DNA of 64,000 nt from Tulasnella sp. 424 (GCA_019633425.1 WSUB01000058.1:124001-188000); one strand, 5' to 3'; positions 1 to 11,241 are shown, counted from the first letter of the stretch. The notes: a model not told the origin generated them from the letters alone. Program-made: numbers and translations.

Positions 1-394
1 TAGTGCGAAAGTATCATATCACGGTCCGGTCACACGAACCAGAAATTATGAGCACGACTTGAAATAGTGTCAACTCAAGCCGAGGACTAGAACGCTTAAC
101 TGCCGGGGGCTGATACAAACGGGGTAAGTCCCCAACGCGTGTTGACAATACGAAGTGCGTGAGACGCGCGATTGAAGGAGGAACAAGAACCGGTAATATT
201 TCCCTCAGGCGGGGGTTCAACCTACTTATTTTCAAAGTTCCTCGTGGTCTCCGATCCTCTGCCAGGACAGCTTGTCGCCGCCTTTACAGGGCTCCTGGGC
301 GTATGAAGCTGCTTGGGAGATGATTCACGCATGGTAGGCGCACGAAAATGCATTATCAAGCAGAAAAGGGAAGGGCTAGCTAGACCTGGGGTAG
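1..394. other. Intergenic flank downstream of SSP-A1
   Basis: No gene is visible. From about 245 onward the sequence resembles the regions downstream of SSP-A2 (from about 16890) and SSP-A3 (from about 19020), so it is the 3' edge of the duplicated A-type unit. Confidence 0.6.
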
Positions 395-1125
395 CTAAAC
401 ACAGTAGTAAATCGCCTGGCAGGTGATCCCGCGGCCACTCCCATCTGGCCCTGGAGCACCCAAAGAGAAGAGTTGCCGACCGTTGTCCTATAGTGTTTCA
501 TACATACACGCCGTTAGAACTCTCACGTATCTACGCTATTTCAACCTTGAATCCGTACCTTGTAACAGTTGAACTTTTTGCCATCCGTGTTGCGCTGGGC
601 CCATCCAGCATAGGCGGTAAACTGTCGGCTTTGAGCGTCGCCGTCGATATTTGTCTGGAGTGTAGCGGCGGATTCTTTGAAGTAGAGGTCCTGCTGCTGT
701 CCTTCCCAGTGAAGGTAGTCGCCTAACAATTAAGAGCAAGGGTGAGCTCGTAGGCCCGCATCTGGCTTCAAAGTGGGTTCACCTGCAGTAGCCCAGTTCC
801 TGTACTCGTTGGAAAGCGAGTTCGGGCTCTGTGGTTCCAGAGTGGCATAACGAAATGTCAGTGAATTTGGATTTGGATTAAGAAACGCGAGAATCGGACT
901 TACATCATGTCCGCTCTGGGAGAAGTCAACATTCGAGTACCACGCAACGTAGGATGCGGTATACGACGACTTCCCATCAGATCGCTGACAATTGGCAAGG
1001 TAGTTGACTTCGCCGCCTCTCTTGACGAGAGTCTCATTGCGAGACGCGACCTTGGGAATGGCAACGGCAGCAATGAATGAAGGAAGAAGAGAGAGAGTGG
1101 TGAGATAAAGAGTGGAGAGCTTCAT
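395..1125 (-). CDS. SSP-A1: small secreted protein, Kex2-processed, four-cysteine family
   Basis: Four exons on the complement (904-1125, 783-828, 559-722, 395-487) give 174 residues; intron phases are 0, 1, 0 with GT-AG borders. Residues 1-22 form a hydrophobic signal peptide. Residues 23-36 are a short propeptide with an N-glycosylation sequon (NET) and end in LVKR, a Kex2-type site, so the mature protein starts GGEVNYLANC. Four cysteines recur in all paralogues, in NYLANC, KFNCYK, GITC and the terminal YYCV. The mature part is rich in Tyr, Trp and Asn and has no membrane segment. An upstream in-frame ATG at 1299 was not used because it would bury the signal peptide. I do not recognise the fold and assign no function. 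Confidence 0.85.
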
Positions 1126-1234
1126 TGTGTTTTCCTTGCTGGGAAGATGTTTAGAGAAGGATATGAGTGAGGGAATGTGGGTATGTGAGGTGAAATGCGC
1201 TGGATGATGTTGAACAGGCTGCCCAAGCTGCCAT

Positions 1235-1247
1235 CCTCTTATATACG
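1235..1247 (-). promoter_or_regulatory. TATA box of SSP-A1
   Basis: On the minus strand GTATATAAGAGG lies about 115 bp upstream of the start codon. SSP-A2, A3 and A4 have equivalent TATA elements at the same distance, which suggests a conserved core promoter. Confidence 0.55.
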
Positions 1248-3208
1248 GCCAGAGTGACTTATGTTGTATTAGCCCGGTAGGCTGACTTACTAGTTTCAAA
1301 CATTAGTTTTGATGATGCCTTTCTGCGTTAGAGGGGCTTCTCCAGCCTATGCCGCTTGCTGTGCTCTCTAAGCGCTCACCTCGAGGAAGTGCGACTACCA
1401 TATAGAGCATACGTGAATGTGAATGCCATCCAAGTTTAGGCGCCATTGCACGACTTGCGCATGTCCCTGAGTCGGAGGTTGCGTATGCGCGGAGAACTGG
1501 GTCAATGGTGGACTTGAAACGCATTCACGACGGGAGGCTTGTTTCCAAACACGGGAGTGTGGTTACCGGCATAAGGAATAGTCTTTGCATAGCTGCAGCT
1601 CAAGGAGCCATGCTTCTATGAGAGAGAATGTCCAAAGAGATTTGCTCTCGTCTCTTTGACTGACTTCTGGAACAAGAGCAAAGCGTCGCCGGGGGGTCTG
1701 AATGGGTACTTTTTCTAGCTTCGTTATACCATAAACCCCAATTGCACCAGAAATCAGATGAAACGAGTCATTATTGTCGTCAATTCGACGTTGTGAGATG
1801 AGGATCATAGTTGGTGGCCCGACCCGCGGATTCAATTTCCGGAATCCATTCTCCGGTGCCTCCGAACGGTAAATGCCGCATCGCAAGTCCCTGAACATAC
1901 ACCCTTCTATCCCCTTCGTTTACTTGAACTAATTCCGGTCTGTTCCAGAGATAACCAAAATTATAGACGTTTAGTGCGTTGGTGACACCCACCAGAGTAG
2001 TCGACGTCATGGCCTATTATGCCGTGGACTTAGGGATGCCAGTATGGTGAACCCGCTGCATCGACGTGGAACTCTTTGAACTTTCGTTCCCTCCGCTCAC
2101 CATCTTGGCCTTCTCAGAGGGATGTAGTCGGAAGCTCAATCGCCTTCTGACTCGTTATCGTCGTTACAGCGAAATTAATAAAGATGTGTCTGTTTAAACA
2201 AATCTATTTATCGGTTTGCCTTTCATGAATCGCTGCAGTCCGGTCCTGAGGATAATGTATTCATTATGACATTGACAAAATGGCCTTGTAATGGAGGTAG
2301 TAGATGCCTACCCTAGGCGAGACAAGATGAAGATTCCACCCCGATTAATCCTTCGGGGATGTCCTCGTAGCGCATACCCCATTGTCAGACTGCCGCTTTC
2401 GGTGTATATTGGTCGAATAGACTCCAGAACATACCTTGATGCATTAAGATTTGAATCGCTACTCAGCGTGCAGGTGTTTGAGTGGATGCTAGGTGGTTTA
2501 TGATAGGGGTCTCGATGTGGATCCGACCTCACCTAGTACAGCAAACGAGCAATGCGGCAGTGAGGCATTTTCATGCCTCGAGACCCGTGCTTTCGTTCAA
2601 GACTGTTCCCGGCGCGTGCTTGCAGACAACATCCTCGGCTGGACCTACTCGAACTAGCTTTCTTCCCCGGCCATGCATGGACTCGGTGGCCAGCAGAGAA
2701 TGCGAGTAGGAGGATCAACGTCTGAAACGTTATGAGATACGTAGCAATAGACCCTGTCAACTCAACACCTCTGTAGCGGCCTCCCTCGGCAGAATGCTAA
2801 AGCTACCTCCAAAGCTAACCGGGTTCGACCCCCCACATCCGCCTTCACCTGCGCTCAGACTTTGCTTTCACGATTGTTCGGTGCTTCTAACAGAGAATAA
2901 TGTGGAAGGTGGTACCTTGGAACCTGTGTTTTGTATGTTTGACTCTTTAATGAACTGGCTGGGGTTTGCCTGCCTGACGCTGGGGCAAATCCCTTGGTGG
3001 ATAGGTCGGCATCCGACCAGCTATCCGACCAGCTATCGCGCTGACGTTCTCAACAAAGACGTTTTGAGTGGTCAAGTTCACTGAGAGCCGGTTTACTGTC
3101 GCCGTCAGAAAACGTGCTTGGGATTAGGCTGCGAGCCACGATAATATACACGGGTGCACCAGGGCATCCAGAAAGGTACTACGACTGGAGTAGCAGAAGG
3201 ACCATCCT
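1248..3208. other. Gene-poor region with duplicated SSP upstream DNA
   Basis: The first kilobase is the upstream half of the A-type duplication unit. From about 2330 to 3208 I see no coding signal with convincing splice sites or family motifs. The open frames are short and overlap on both strands. Confidence 0.5.
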
Positions 3209-3539
3209 TCATAGGAAGATGTAACGTGCTAGTTCAAAGAACACTGCGAGGAGAGAAAAGGGTGTCAGAACGACCGTTGACAAATGGGTATAAGCCCGGA
3301 GACAGTTTAGACGTACCACCACCGATGACGATGAAGCAGAATAATCCAACCCCCCATTTGCTCAAAGGATTCCGTGACAGGTCGCTTTGTGCAGCGTTGG
3401 CGGTGGGCTTGTTTTCGCGAACCTTTTTCAAGAACTCGTTGTTCCTGCGACGCATTTCAAGCTGTGGGTTGGCCTGATGAAAAGCGGGAGCAGATCAGCA
3501 CCGACGTGCACGCCTCGACTTTCAAGATTCACTGACCAT
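3209..3539 (-). CDS. RAMP4/SERP1-type stress-associated ER protein (Ysy6 family)
   Basis: Three exons on the complement: 3537-3539 (only the ATG), 3317-3473 and 3209-3243; 64 residues, the usual size of the family. The product begins MANPQLEMRRRNNEFLKK, matching the basic, charged N-terminal cytosolic part of RAMP4. It ends in one hydrophobic segment (WGVGLFCFIVIGGVFFELAR) typical of a tail-anchored ER protein associated with the Sec61 translocon. The intron directly after ATG starts GTCAGT and ends CATCAG. It is divergent from the uL10m gene, with about 390-430 bp between start codons. The small size means identification rests on overall pattern rather than a catalytic motif. Confidence 0.8.
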
Positions 3540-3717
3540 TTTTAACAAGGAAGAGAGATTGACAAGTGGTGATGAGGGATTGACAGGTGCTCAAAAGCAA
3601 AGAGGCAAGGAGTATTAGAAGGAATGAGAATGATGGTTGCTGTTGACGTGGAGTTGGGATTTAGGCTGAAAGACGCTCAAAGGGCTCGCGTGGCCGAAAT
3701 TCAGATTACATCAGCAG

Positions 3718-3793
3718 ACACGAGCGACACAGGACACGACACAGGACACGACAGATGAATGACACAGACTCAGACGAGGGACACAGAGTCAGA
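3718..3793. repeat. Short imperfect tandem repeat (ACAGGACACGAC type)
   Basis: Units such as ACACAGGACACGAC are iterated and then decay into GACACAGACTCAGACG. The repeat lies between the divergent RAMP4-like and uL10m genes, so it is in their shared upstream region. Confidence 0.6.
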
Positions 3794-3930
3794 TGATTGT
3801 TCATCAAAATCCGGTTAATAAATCGTTATTCGACTCTCGGGCCCGCTGTGGAATTGAGCAGCTGCACCTAGGCGGAGATCCGCAGTTGTCGACGGCAGTG
3901 GGGTGCAGCGTGACTGTTAGGGTCGTGCGA

Positions 3931-4947
3931 ATGTTCGTTTCCTCATTCCCAATTTTTCGACCCACATCCATGGCCTCTCGCTGTCTCGGTTCCTCAGCGC
4001 GATCGTACGCTACAGCAGTTCCACTTTCAACAAAGCGGGCACCAAAAGTTCCTCCATCAGTTCTCTCAACTTCAAAATCGGTCCCGCAGGAATCAGAGCG
4101 CCGAAAACGCGTTCGACGCGACCCAAATCACCCTTACCCGGCACGAAAGGCCCATCTTTACACTCAATACACTCGACTTGTTACCAACCCCGTACCGATA
4201 ACCGCGTCCGATGCTTCGAAACAACCTGGTCCTAACGATACCGAAACCCTCACGCAAGCCACCCCGGCTTCAACGAGCCCTCCAGCAATCGTGCTAATCA
4301 GCCACGAAAACTTCTCGGTCGCCGCTTTCACTAAACTGCGTGGAGAAATCGCGACTGCGCTGGCAAAGACTCAAGCAGCACGCGACAAGCTTGCGATCGC
4401 AAAGGGCGACCCCGTGCCTGAAGATCGACTTTCAGCGCGTTTCCAAATTATCCGTCCCGGATTGTTCATCCCCGTGGTGCGCAAGGCGTCGGGCAAGAAG
4501 GAAGGAAACAAGCTGTCCAAGATGCTGAAAGGTCCGTTTGCGGCTTTGGTCCTTGGAGGAACGTTGGACCCACCGTTGCTGTCCGCGGTCCTCCGTGTGG
4601 TCGACAAGGCCGCGCCTCCACTGCCTGCATCGGCTCAAGCGAAAGCCAAGTCGAAAAGCGCGGACGACTTTGAGCCGAAGGAGAAGGAACCTGCCGTGCC
4701 CAAGATGTTGGTAGCGGGTGCTTACATCGATGGAAAGGTGTTGACCAACGCTCGGCTGAGGGAGGTGGCTAAGCTTCCAAGGTTGGACGAATTGAGAGCC
4801 CAAATCGTGGGCCTCGTCGGTGCACCTGGTTCAAAGATCGCCGGAGTTCTCAGCTCAGCTGCCGGTGCAAGATTGGCTTTGACGTTGGAAGGATGGAAGA
4901 GAGGGTTGGAAGAGGGCGCAGAAGCAACGGAAGCGACCAAAGAATAG
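3931..4947 (+). CDS. Mitochondrial large-subunit ribosomal protein uL10m
   Basis: Single exon. Starting at 3931 gives 338 residues; the ATG at 3970 gives 325 residues beginning MASRCLGSSARSYATAV, a better mitochondrial presequence (Ser/Arg-rich, no acidic residues). The middle and C-terminal part fit bacterial-type L10: a GPFAALVLGG strand near the core, then GAYIDGKVLTNARLREVAKLPRLDE followed by the L10 'LPS..ELRAQ' helix and a LVGAPGSKIAGVL segment. Here the protein forms the base of the ribosomal stalk. An insertion rich in Lys/Ala/Ser (about residues 205-240) separates two halves of the domain. The motif was quoted in parts only; the family call is firm. Confidence 0.8.
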   Translation: MFVSSFPIFRPTSMASRCLGSSARSYATAVPLSTKRAPKVPPSVLSTSKSVPQESERRKRVRRDPNHPYPARKAHLYTQYTRLVTNPVPITASDASKQPGPNDTETLTQATPASTSPPAIVLISHENFSVAAFTKLRGEIATALAKTQAARDKLAIAKGDPVPEDRLSARFQIIRPGLFIPVVRKASGKKEGNKLSKMLKGPFAALVLGGTLDPPLLSAVLRVVDKAAPPLPASAQAKAKSKSADDFEPKEKEPAVPKMLVAGAYIDGKVLTNARLREVAKLPRLDELRAQIVGLVGAPGSKIAGVLSSAAGARLALTLEGWKRGLEEGAEATEATKE

Positions 4948-4996
4948 AGGACATTTTCTCCAAATGTTTTGTTATTATTCTTTACAGAGGTTGTTT

Positions 4997-6352
4997 TTAC
5001 TTCTTCGATTTGGTTTTCTTCTTCCTTCCTTTGCCTTTGGCCGATGCAACGCTTGCTTTTTCCCGTGTTGTCCGTGCATCGTCTGTTCGAAGAACGAATT
5101 CCCAAGTTTTGCATACCCCGCCTGTCCCGCCCATCCCTTCCTCCCGTTCCTCTCCAGCTGTCCCTGCTCCACCTCTTGTTCGGCGGTGTTCGTACCCTGG
5201 ATAGGCTTCCGGCCAGAAGCGGTACGACCGGACCAAAGTGTATTCGGGTTGCTCTGGTCCCTGCCTCTCCAATCCTTTAACCGCATGCGGTGGGCGTTTT
5301 GCGAGGCGAGGAAGGTCCCTGGAAGAAACCAGGTGTTTAACTGAGTTCAACGAGAAGGACCAAAAGGCACTTACCACAGTGTATAGGGAACCGAGTCACG
5401 CAGAGTAACCAAAATGATCCCTTGCCGAGCAGGTGGAGGGAATCCAAATGGGTTTATAGGTCCCCCATCATCAAAGTCTGAGGCAGGAGGAACACCAGTA
5501 AATTCGTCGTCATCGCTGGATTCATTTTCGTCCATTGGGTCGTCTTGATCTAGTTTGGCGGGTATCGAGGTTGATGCTGATGGTTCGTCTTGCTCGTCAT
5601 CCGAATCGGCACGAGGTTTCTTGGGTAAGAGTTCTTTTGGTGGGACACCTTTCGAAAGGATCGGAGCGACGCTTCGAAGGAAACCTAGTAGTAGCTTCTG
5701 GTTAGTCAGGATATTGCGATCTTGGTCTGTAATCCCCGCTCCTGGAAGGTAATTCACGAGTTCAGTTAGGGTCGCTGTGACTATTGCGCAGGTGCGACTT
5801 GCCGGCATGGGGAAAGTTGAATACAACTTTATTCCACCCTCCTTTCGCTTGTATGACGTCTTTGCTCTTCTCCAACTTGGTAGCATCAGCGCCAAAGACT
5901 ACCCGAGCTCCAAGGTTCCGCAGCTCTGAGACGATCGCAGAAGCGTCGTTTGGGTATTTGGCATAGCAGTCTGTTTCAGAGTCTAGTGTGGTCGCTAGGA
6001 TGTTGTAAGGGGGGATGTGGTGGTTCTTGATGAGGGAGAGAGTGAAAGAAAAGTTTCCTGGAAAGCTCTCCTCCGTCAGTCATAAGACTCCAGAGCAAGA
6101 GGACTTGGATCACTGACCTTCCCCGATTAACAAGATTCGATCATCCTCTTCAAACGGAATGGTATAACGCTTCGGTTCCTCTTTCCCCTTCCCTTTCCAA
6201 GTACTATTCTCGTCATGAAGACCTCGTCGCTTTGATGAGGAGACTTTTCGCTTGACGGCTGCCTCACGCTGAGCTTGTTGAACGCGCTCGCTCACCCCGA
6301 ACCGTGCTTGATGATTCTTCAAGGCTTTTAACAATGACACTTTCTTTCCCAT
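4997..6352 (-). CDS. BMT5-like 25S rRNA (uridine-N3)-methyltransferase (DUF2431)
   Basis: Four exons on the complement (6118-6352, 5803-6057, 5375-5741, 4997-5318) give 392 residues. The start MGKKVSLLKALKNHQ was chosen because the family begins with a short Lys-rich nucleolar tail; an ATG at 6421 lies upstream. The SAM-binding loop LLIGEGNFSF is at about residues 74-83, followed by LATTLDS and the DUF2431 signature NFPHAGAGITDQDRNI. The family methylates a uridine of 25S rRNA in the nucleolus. An acidic insertion (DSDDEQDEPS and DENESSDDDE) follows the signature, and the C-terminus is strongly basic. The second intron (5742-5802) starts with GCAAGT, a GC-AG intron; only this junction restores the signature. 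Transcribed convergently toward uL10m (49 bp between stops). Confidence 0.87.
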
Positions 6353-6720
6353 AGTAGTGTCGAAGGGTACGTTGAATTCGAGGTGAGGAAGTGAAAACTG
6401 GAACCTTCTTTCACTAAACACCGTTCTGTGCCCAGGTCCCCGTCTTAGCCCCCGTTGTGATCACAGGGCCGATCGTTGCCCTCTTCGCAATTTCAAACCG
6501 GTCTTCGTGCCTCGCTTGCAACAGTCAGGTTTGAAAATCAACTGCACGAGAGGAGCGGATGCTTTCTCTTTCAGTAGCAAGGTCTCGAGGACACGGAGCC
6601 ATCGATTTCCGTATGTAAGCTGGGACAAGCGACTCGACACATCACGCCTCGTTTCCGAACTCTCCCACCACGATTCCAAAACTTGCCTTACATTTCTCCT
6701 TCCCTGCTCAGTCTCAGGCC

Positions 6721-8376
6721 ATGGACCCATTCGGAGGCGTGAAAGCAGATAGGGACAAAGATCCTGAAAGTTGGAACAAGGTGAGATTCCGTTGAAAAAA
6801 GGTCTTCAGGGTTGGATCGTTCATGCTTCATCGACTAGGAATGGGAAGCCTATCTGGAGAAAAAGTTCAAACCGCTGCCTTCATACCCCGATCTCTCCTT
6901 CTTATCGGACTTTTCGGCCGAGCTACTAGGCCAAGGGATGCTCGCGTCGATGGAGGAGCAGCGCAAACAGCTGTGCGTCCTGCAAAAGGATCTCGCGGAG
7001 CTGGTCGCTGGTAAACGCGAGACCGACCAATTTGACTCGAAATGGCTCAGCATGTCACCCGAAACTCGCGCGGAGTATATTCTGAAAGGGCTAGTGATCA
7101 GTAGTGGGGCTGTGGCGGATATGGAGGAACGGAGACAATGGTGCCCCGAAACGACTATAAGCTTCCTCCAAAGGGATGGAGGACAAGGATTCTTGGATCT
7201 CCTGAACACAGTTCTCGACACTTCGAACGGAGAAGCACCCTCAGAAGAACCACGCTCGGCACCTATTCTTGTGTCGCACCCAGTATTTGACGGAATATGG
7301 CATATCGGTGAACCATGTCCGCCGGGGGAGAGCGACGCAGCTCGGGACGTCATGCAGAACCATGTATCCCTTTCCCGGAACTTCTTCCTATCGTTCTTCC
7401 TTTGGAACACCCTCCTCAACATGTACGGCATGTCCCAAAACTACAAGGCAGTCAAACCCACGACGAGTTTCAACGAAGATCTCAGAGTCGTTAAGAACAT
7501 GAGCAAGGCGAAGGACTTGGGGTTGTCCAAGGAGGACGGCAAGAAGCTCATCCAAGACGCGAGAAGCGCATATTCGCAAGCAGAGAGAGCTTGCACTAGC
7601 TGCGAGAAGCTGGCTTCCCAATTGCCAGAAGGGACGAACTTTCTAAGATGTTCGAAGTGCATGGCAGTGGGGAGGAAAGTGATGTACTGCAATAAGTGGG
7701 TTCCACTCTCCTGAACATCGGATCTCTGGCTCACATAACGTTTGAATCTCCAGAGAATGTCAACTCAAGGACTGGAAGCACGGCAATCCACCACACAAGA
7801 CCATTTGCGGGAAGCCATATGCAGTCCCGGGTGAAGGACCGAGCCCAATTCCCATTCAGCAATCATCCAATTCGGACGACATCCCACCACCCGATCCTGG
7901 CTTCATACGCTCTCCGGACCTCGTCAACCAGCTGGCTTTGCTGAAAGACAATCCCCATGTCACGTATGTCTTGACGCAACCAGACCCGAAACCGGACCAC
8001 GGGGTCGTATTGCAGCACGCCATGGGGAAGATGATGTTTGACGTTATGAAGAATCGCGCTATCCGGAATGGGGATCCCCAAGCTGTAGCGATGATGTGGT
8101 GAGTATCCTGCTCCGTCGTGGTATCCTATTGGGGGAGAAGACTTACAACGGTCGCCTTACGACCCTCGCAGCAATATGTTGGAAGAAAGTGCTGCAGGTG
8201 TAGGCATGTCCAAAGCACGCCTCATGCTACAGTTTAGCAAGGAGTACGGAATACCTGTCTCTGAGCTTGTAAAGCTTTGCGAAAAGCGCGAGCGGAGCAG
8301 TGATATTGAGCAGAAGACGAAGGAGATTGATCGATTGGCGGCTCAGTTAGATGCTAGCCTTGACCTTCCCGACTGA
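6721..8376 (+). CDS. MYND zinc-finger protein
   Basis: Exons 6721-6780, 6839-7695, 7754-8098 and 8172-8376 give 488 residues. A MYND finger spans about residues 286-335: CTSC, then LRCSKC, YCNK, ECQLKDW, H..PPH and TICGK supply the expected Cys and His ligands; an intron splits the finger between YCNK and ECQ. The long N-terminal half (conserved-looking, mixed helical, with a DNFDSKW-like region) has no domain I recognise, and the C-terminal part ends in a charged helix. MYND fingers bind proline-rich partners, but nothing here defines the partner. No SET domain is present, so it is not an obvious methyltransferase. Confidence 0.8.
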
Positions 8377-8575
8377 ATGTTGAATCCTCGCGCATTGTTG
8401 AATGTTCCTCCATGTATGTAGTCAGCGAATACGGGCTCTTTGGTGTGTCCGGCTGCCAGAATGGCCGCCATAACCGGAATCCCGTGCTCGAGAGAGACCC
8501 TGAGATGATCAGTCCGCATTTCAACGACTTTCCTCTACATCCCTTCGACGCCGCAATCCCTCACCTCCTCTAACG

Positions 8576-10285
8576 ATGGCCTCTTCCGCACGACAAGCGT
8601 ACGTTGTAGCATCAAAGCGAACTCCTTTCGGCAAGTTTGGTGGAAAGTAGGAGGCTGAACGGGTCTAGCCTATTCCGGCCAATGTTGACCAGGCTTCGTC
8701 CCCTAGGTTAAAGGACTTCAAGGCCTCGGAGCTAGGAGGTTTTGCTTCGCGAGCGGCGCTGGATACGTTGCCTAAGGAGGTTGAAGTCGACCAGGTCATT
8801 TTTGGGTAAGGTGCTGCCTCTTTCGTTGGCGACCGTGTTCCGGCTGACAAAAGGTTGCAACTCCACAGGGGTGTCCTGGCGAGCGATAACTCGGCCGCGT
8901 ACTTGGCTCGACACGTCGGGCACTATGCTGGACTACCTGTTCACGTTCCTGCGTTGACTGTAAACCGGTGGGGCGCTTTCCATGTGTCCTGGCCAAAACG
9001 GACATCTGACCCGAGCCTGCCTCTAGGTTATGTGGAAGCGGCTTCCAATCTCTCATTAACGCAGCGCAGGACATCAAACTAGGCGAGGCCGACGTTGTTC
9101 TCACTGGTATCGTGCTTTCATTCGCGTTCGTGGACGATGAGAGAGTGCTGATACGGGGCTCTAGGTGGTAGCGAGAATATGAGCATGTCACCGCACACCT
9201 TGCATGGTGTTCGGTGGGGTGCTCGGTATGGGCAAGATCAAAAGCTAGTCGACTCTCTGGCAGCAGCATTGACCGATCAGGTTACGGGAACGCCGGGGCA
9301 GTGGCAACCAACGCCAATGGCCAGTACGTCCTACCCACTCCCGGTGATTCTTAGCATCTCGACCGCTAACCGTCTCTCTTACCACGTACCACCAGTTACC
9401 GGCGAGAACCTTGCTGACAAATACGGCGTCACTCGTGAGGAATGTGACGCGTTTGGTCTCCAATCTCAAAAACGTTGGGCAGAAGCAAACGCCGCGGGTG
9501 CCTTCACGGCCGAGATCGCTCCAGTGACCATCACAACCCGAAAGGGTGTCGAAACCTTCAGCGTGGACGAACACCCTCGGCCAGAGACCACACTCGAAGC
9601 CCTGGCGAAACTTCCTCCAGTGTTCAAGAAGGGCGGGACCGTTACAGCTGGAACGGCCAGTGGAATGGGAGACGGTGCTGCCGCAAACGTTGTCATGAGC
9701 GAAGAAGCGTTGAAACGATACGGTGTGAAGCCACTGGCGAGGATTGTCAGCTGGGGTATCAGTGCGGTTGAGCCAACGATCATGGGTATTGGACCCGTGG
9801 AGGCAGTGAAGCAGGCTTTAAGGAGAGCTAACTTGAAGTTGGATGAAATTGACATCATCGAACTTAACGAGGTATGTGGTACAATTGTGAAAAATCGTTG
9901 CTGGATCGCTTATTGACGTATTTTGCATCTGCTAGGCTTTCGCCGCTCAATGGTTAGCTGTTCAGAAGGAGCTCGGATTTTCAAGCGAGAAGGCGAACAT
10001 GTTCGGTAGGAGTTGTTCTATGCTCCTCAAGGCGAACCTTCTTCTTAACTTCAGCATCTTTAGGTGGAGCTATCGCTCTCGCCCACCCTCTGGGTGCATC
10101 TGGTGCCCGAATTGTGGCCAACCTGACGCACAACTTGCACCGCCTAGATCTCAAGTATGCACTTGGAACCGCTTGTATTGGTGAGTTTCTATGTTATTAT
10201 CACAACGACGTCGACAGGCTGACGAATCGACTCCTTCGATGCAGGTGGAGGCCAGGGTATCGCCGTCATTCTGGAGAAGGTGTAA
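8576..10285 (+). CDS. 3-ketoacyl-CoA / acetyl-CoA C-acyltransferase (thiolase, ACAA2-like)
   Basis: Nine exons (8576-8646, 8707-8805, 8869-8967, 9027-9106, 9165-9323, 9396-9871, 9936-10005, 10064-10180, 10245-10285) give 403 residues, the standard length. All thiolase landmarks are present: [13 protein letters not shown] at the N-terminus, the acyl-accepting cysteine in [16 protein letters not shown], the NEAFAAQW motif, HPLGASGAR with the catalytic histidine, and the second active cysteine in TACIGGGQG. The enzyme joins or cleaves acyl-CoA at the thiolytic step. The sequence most resembles the animal mitochondrial ACAA2 type. No C-terminal SKL signal is seen, which argues against a peroxisomal form. 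Oddity: an extra VTGTPGQWQ stretch between LTDQ and PMAITGENLAD. Confidence 0.92.
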
Positions 10286-10397
10286 TGGTGAAGGATGCTC
10301 CAGGCCAATTTCTTTTCACTGTATCAATACTAGGTCGAATTACTGAGGCGAATAGTACACTCCAGAAACTAGAGAACGACTCACCTTAAGCTGGCCA

Positions 10398-10709
10398 TCA
10401 CTCCGCCCCTTCATCGTCTTCATCCTCGTCTTCGTCAGACGGCGGTTTCTTCAAAGCCACCTCCTTGTTCTTCTCGGCATCTCCAACCGCATCCCTCCAA
10501 GCAGTTAGATCCTTTCCTGTGACATCCCTTGCTTTCTTCAACGTTTGCAGGAAGGAGTCATAGTACGCTTCACTGTTTCCAGCGCCCTTTTGCACGTCGA
10601 ATGAGTACGTGTGCGTCGACGATTGAGACGTTGACGACGCCGGAGAGGCAACGCCCGAAGGAAGGTCGAAAGAATAAGTGATCTCGATGCTGGTTTGATT
10701 CGAGGTCAT
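10398..10709 (-). CDS. Probable EKC/KEOPS complex subunit Gon7
   Basis: Single exon of 103 residues. The order of features fits Gon7: a short beta-rich N-terminus (IEITYSFDLPSG, then THTYSFDVQ), a helical middle (YYDSFLQTLKKARDVTGK, LTAWRDAVGDAEKN) and a disordered acidic tail (DEDEDEDDEGAE). Gon7 stabilises the KEOPS complex, which makes the universal t6A modification of tRNA. The family is short and poorly conserved, so this is a moderate call; an unrelated small acidic protein is possible. It is convergent with the thiolase gene. Confidence 0.5.
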   Translation of the reverse strand: MTSNQTSIEITYSFDLPSGVASPASSTSQSSTHTYSFDVQKGAGNSEAYYDSFLQTLKKARDVTGKDLTAWRDAVGDAEKNKEVALKKPPSDEDEDEDDEGAE

Positions 10710-10814
10710 GGTTAGGTTGACGGTAAAGTGGGAAAGGATGCGAGAAAGACCGTGTGCCGTAAGCGGAGTCCTTTTTGACGATATATATAATTAGGTATCC
10801 TCCCCTTCCATAAC

Positions 10815-10923
10815 GGCCGTCTGGCGCAATGGCAGCGCGTCCGCCTACGATAAGCAGCCCCCTTCGGGGTTTGAACCTGCTTAGGTAAGCGGGAGGTTGC
10901 AGGTTCAACCCCTGCGTCGGTCA
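10815..10923 (+). tRNA. tRNA-Arg (anticodon ACG) with intron
   Basis: The cloverleaf can be drawn: acceptor GGCCGTC/GTCGGTC (one T-T mismatch, one G-T wobble), D arm GCGC-AATGGCA-GCGC, anticodon stem TCCGC/GCGGG, T arm GCAGG-TTCAACC-CCTGC and discriminator A. The anticodon loop reads CTACGA-A, giving ACG (Arg, CGN codons after inosine editing), interrupted after position 37 by an intron of about 37 nt. The intron itself forms a hairpin around CCCCCTTCGGGG. Confidence 0.72.
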
Positions 10924-11241
10924 TATCCTTTTGATTTTTATCTTTCTCGATCTTTATTTCGTATTTTTGCGCTGCTTGGGGTGACGTTAGGTTCTTGCCT
11001 TCCGACCTGCGTTTGCTTTGACGAAAGCGATCCACCGTCCCGCCCAAACCGGCTTGGGCTATCCTCGACAGTGACAACTGATATCGTGTCTGCATTGAGC
11101 TCCTATAAATTTCGTAGCTGAAGGTAAAAACCCGAAGCCAAAATTTTAAGGATTGAACCTACAACATCCCTAACTATTGAAGGCGTTCCCAACATCTACG
11201 TTTCTCACGTCCTGAGTCTTGGCTCCGAAACGAAAACGACC

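Larger units (their letters stand above)
245..2325 (-). repeat. A-type segmental duplication unit carrying SSP-A1
   Basis: Gene, promoter and about 1.2 kb of upstream non-coding DNA match the units around SSP-A2 (about 16850-18955) and SSP-A3 (about 18956-20795), and in reverse that around SSP-A4. Landmarks shared at 2010-2325 and 18670-18953 include a run ending in GGCATGCCTACC-like/TAGGCGAG sequence and the phrase TTGACAAAATGGCCT. The copy is diverged by many substitutions and small indels outside the gene, so it is older than the A2/A3 pair. Boundaries are approximate. Confidence 0.7.

Noticed and set aside
2794..3084. Frame with LRLCFHDCSVLL, like the distal histidine motif of plant-type peroxidases
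   Set aside because: Only this short string matches. There is no proximal histidine domain, no splice structure and no flanking similarity, so it is probably chance.
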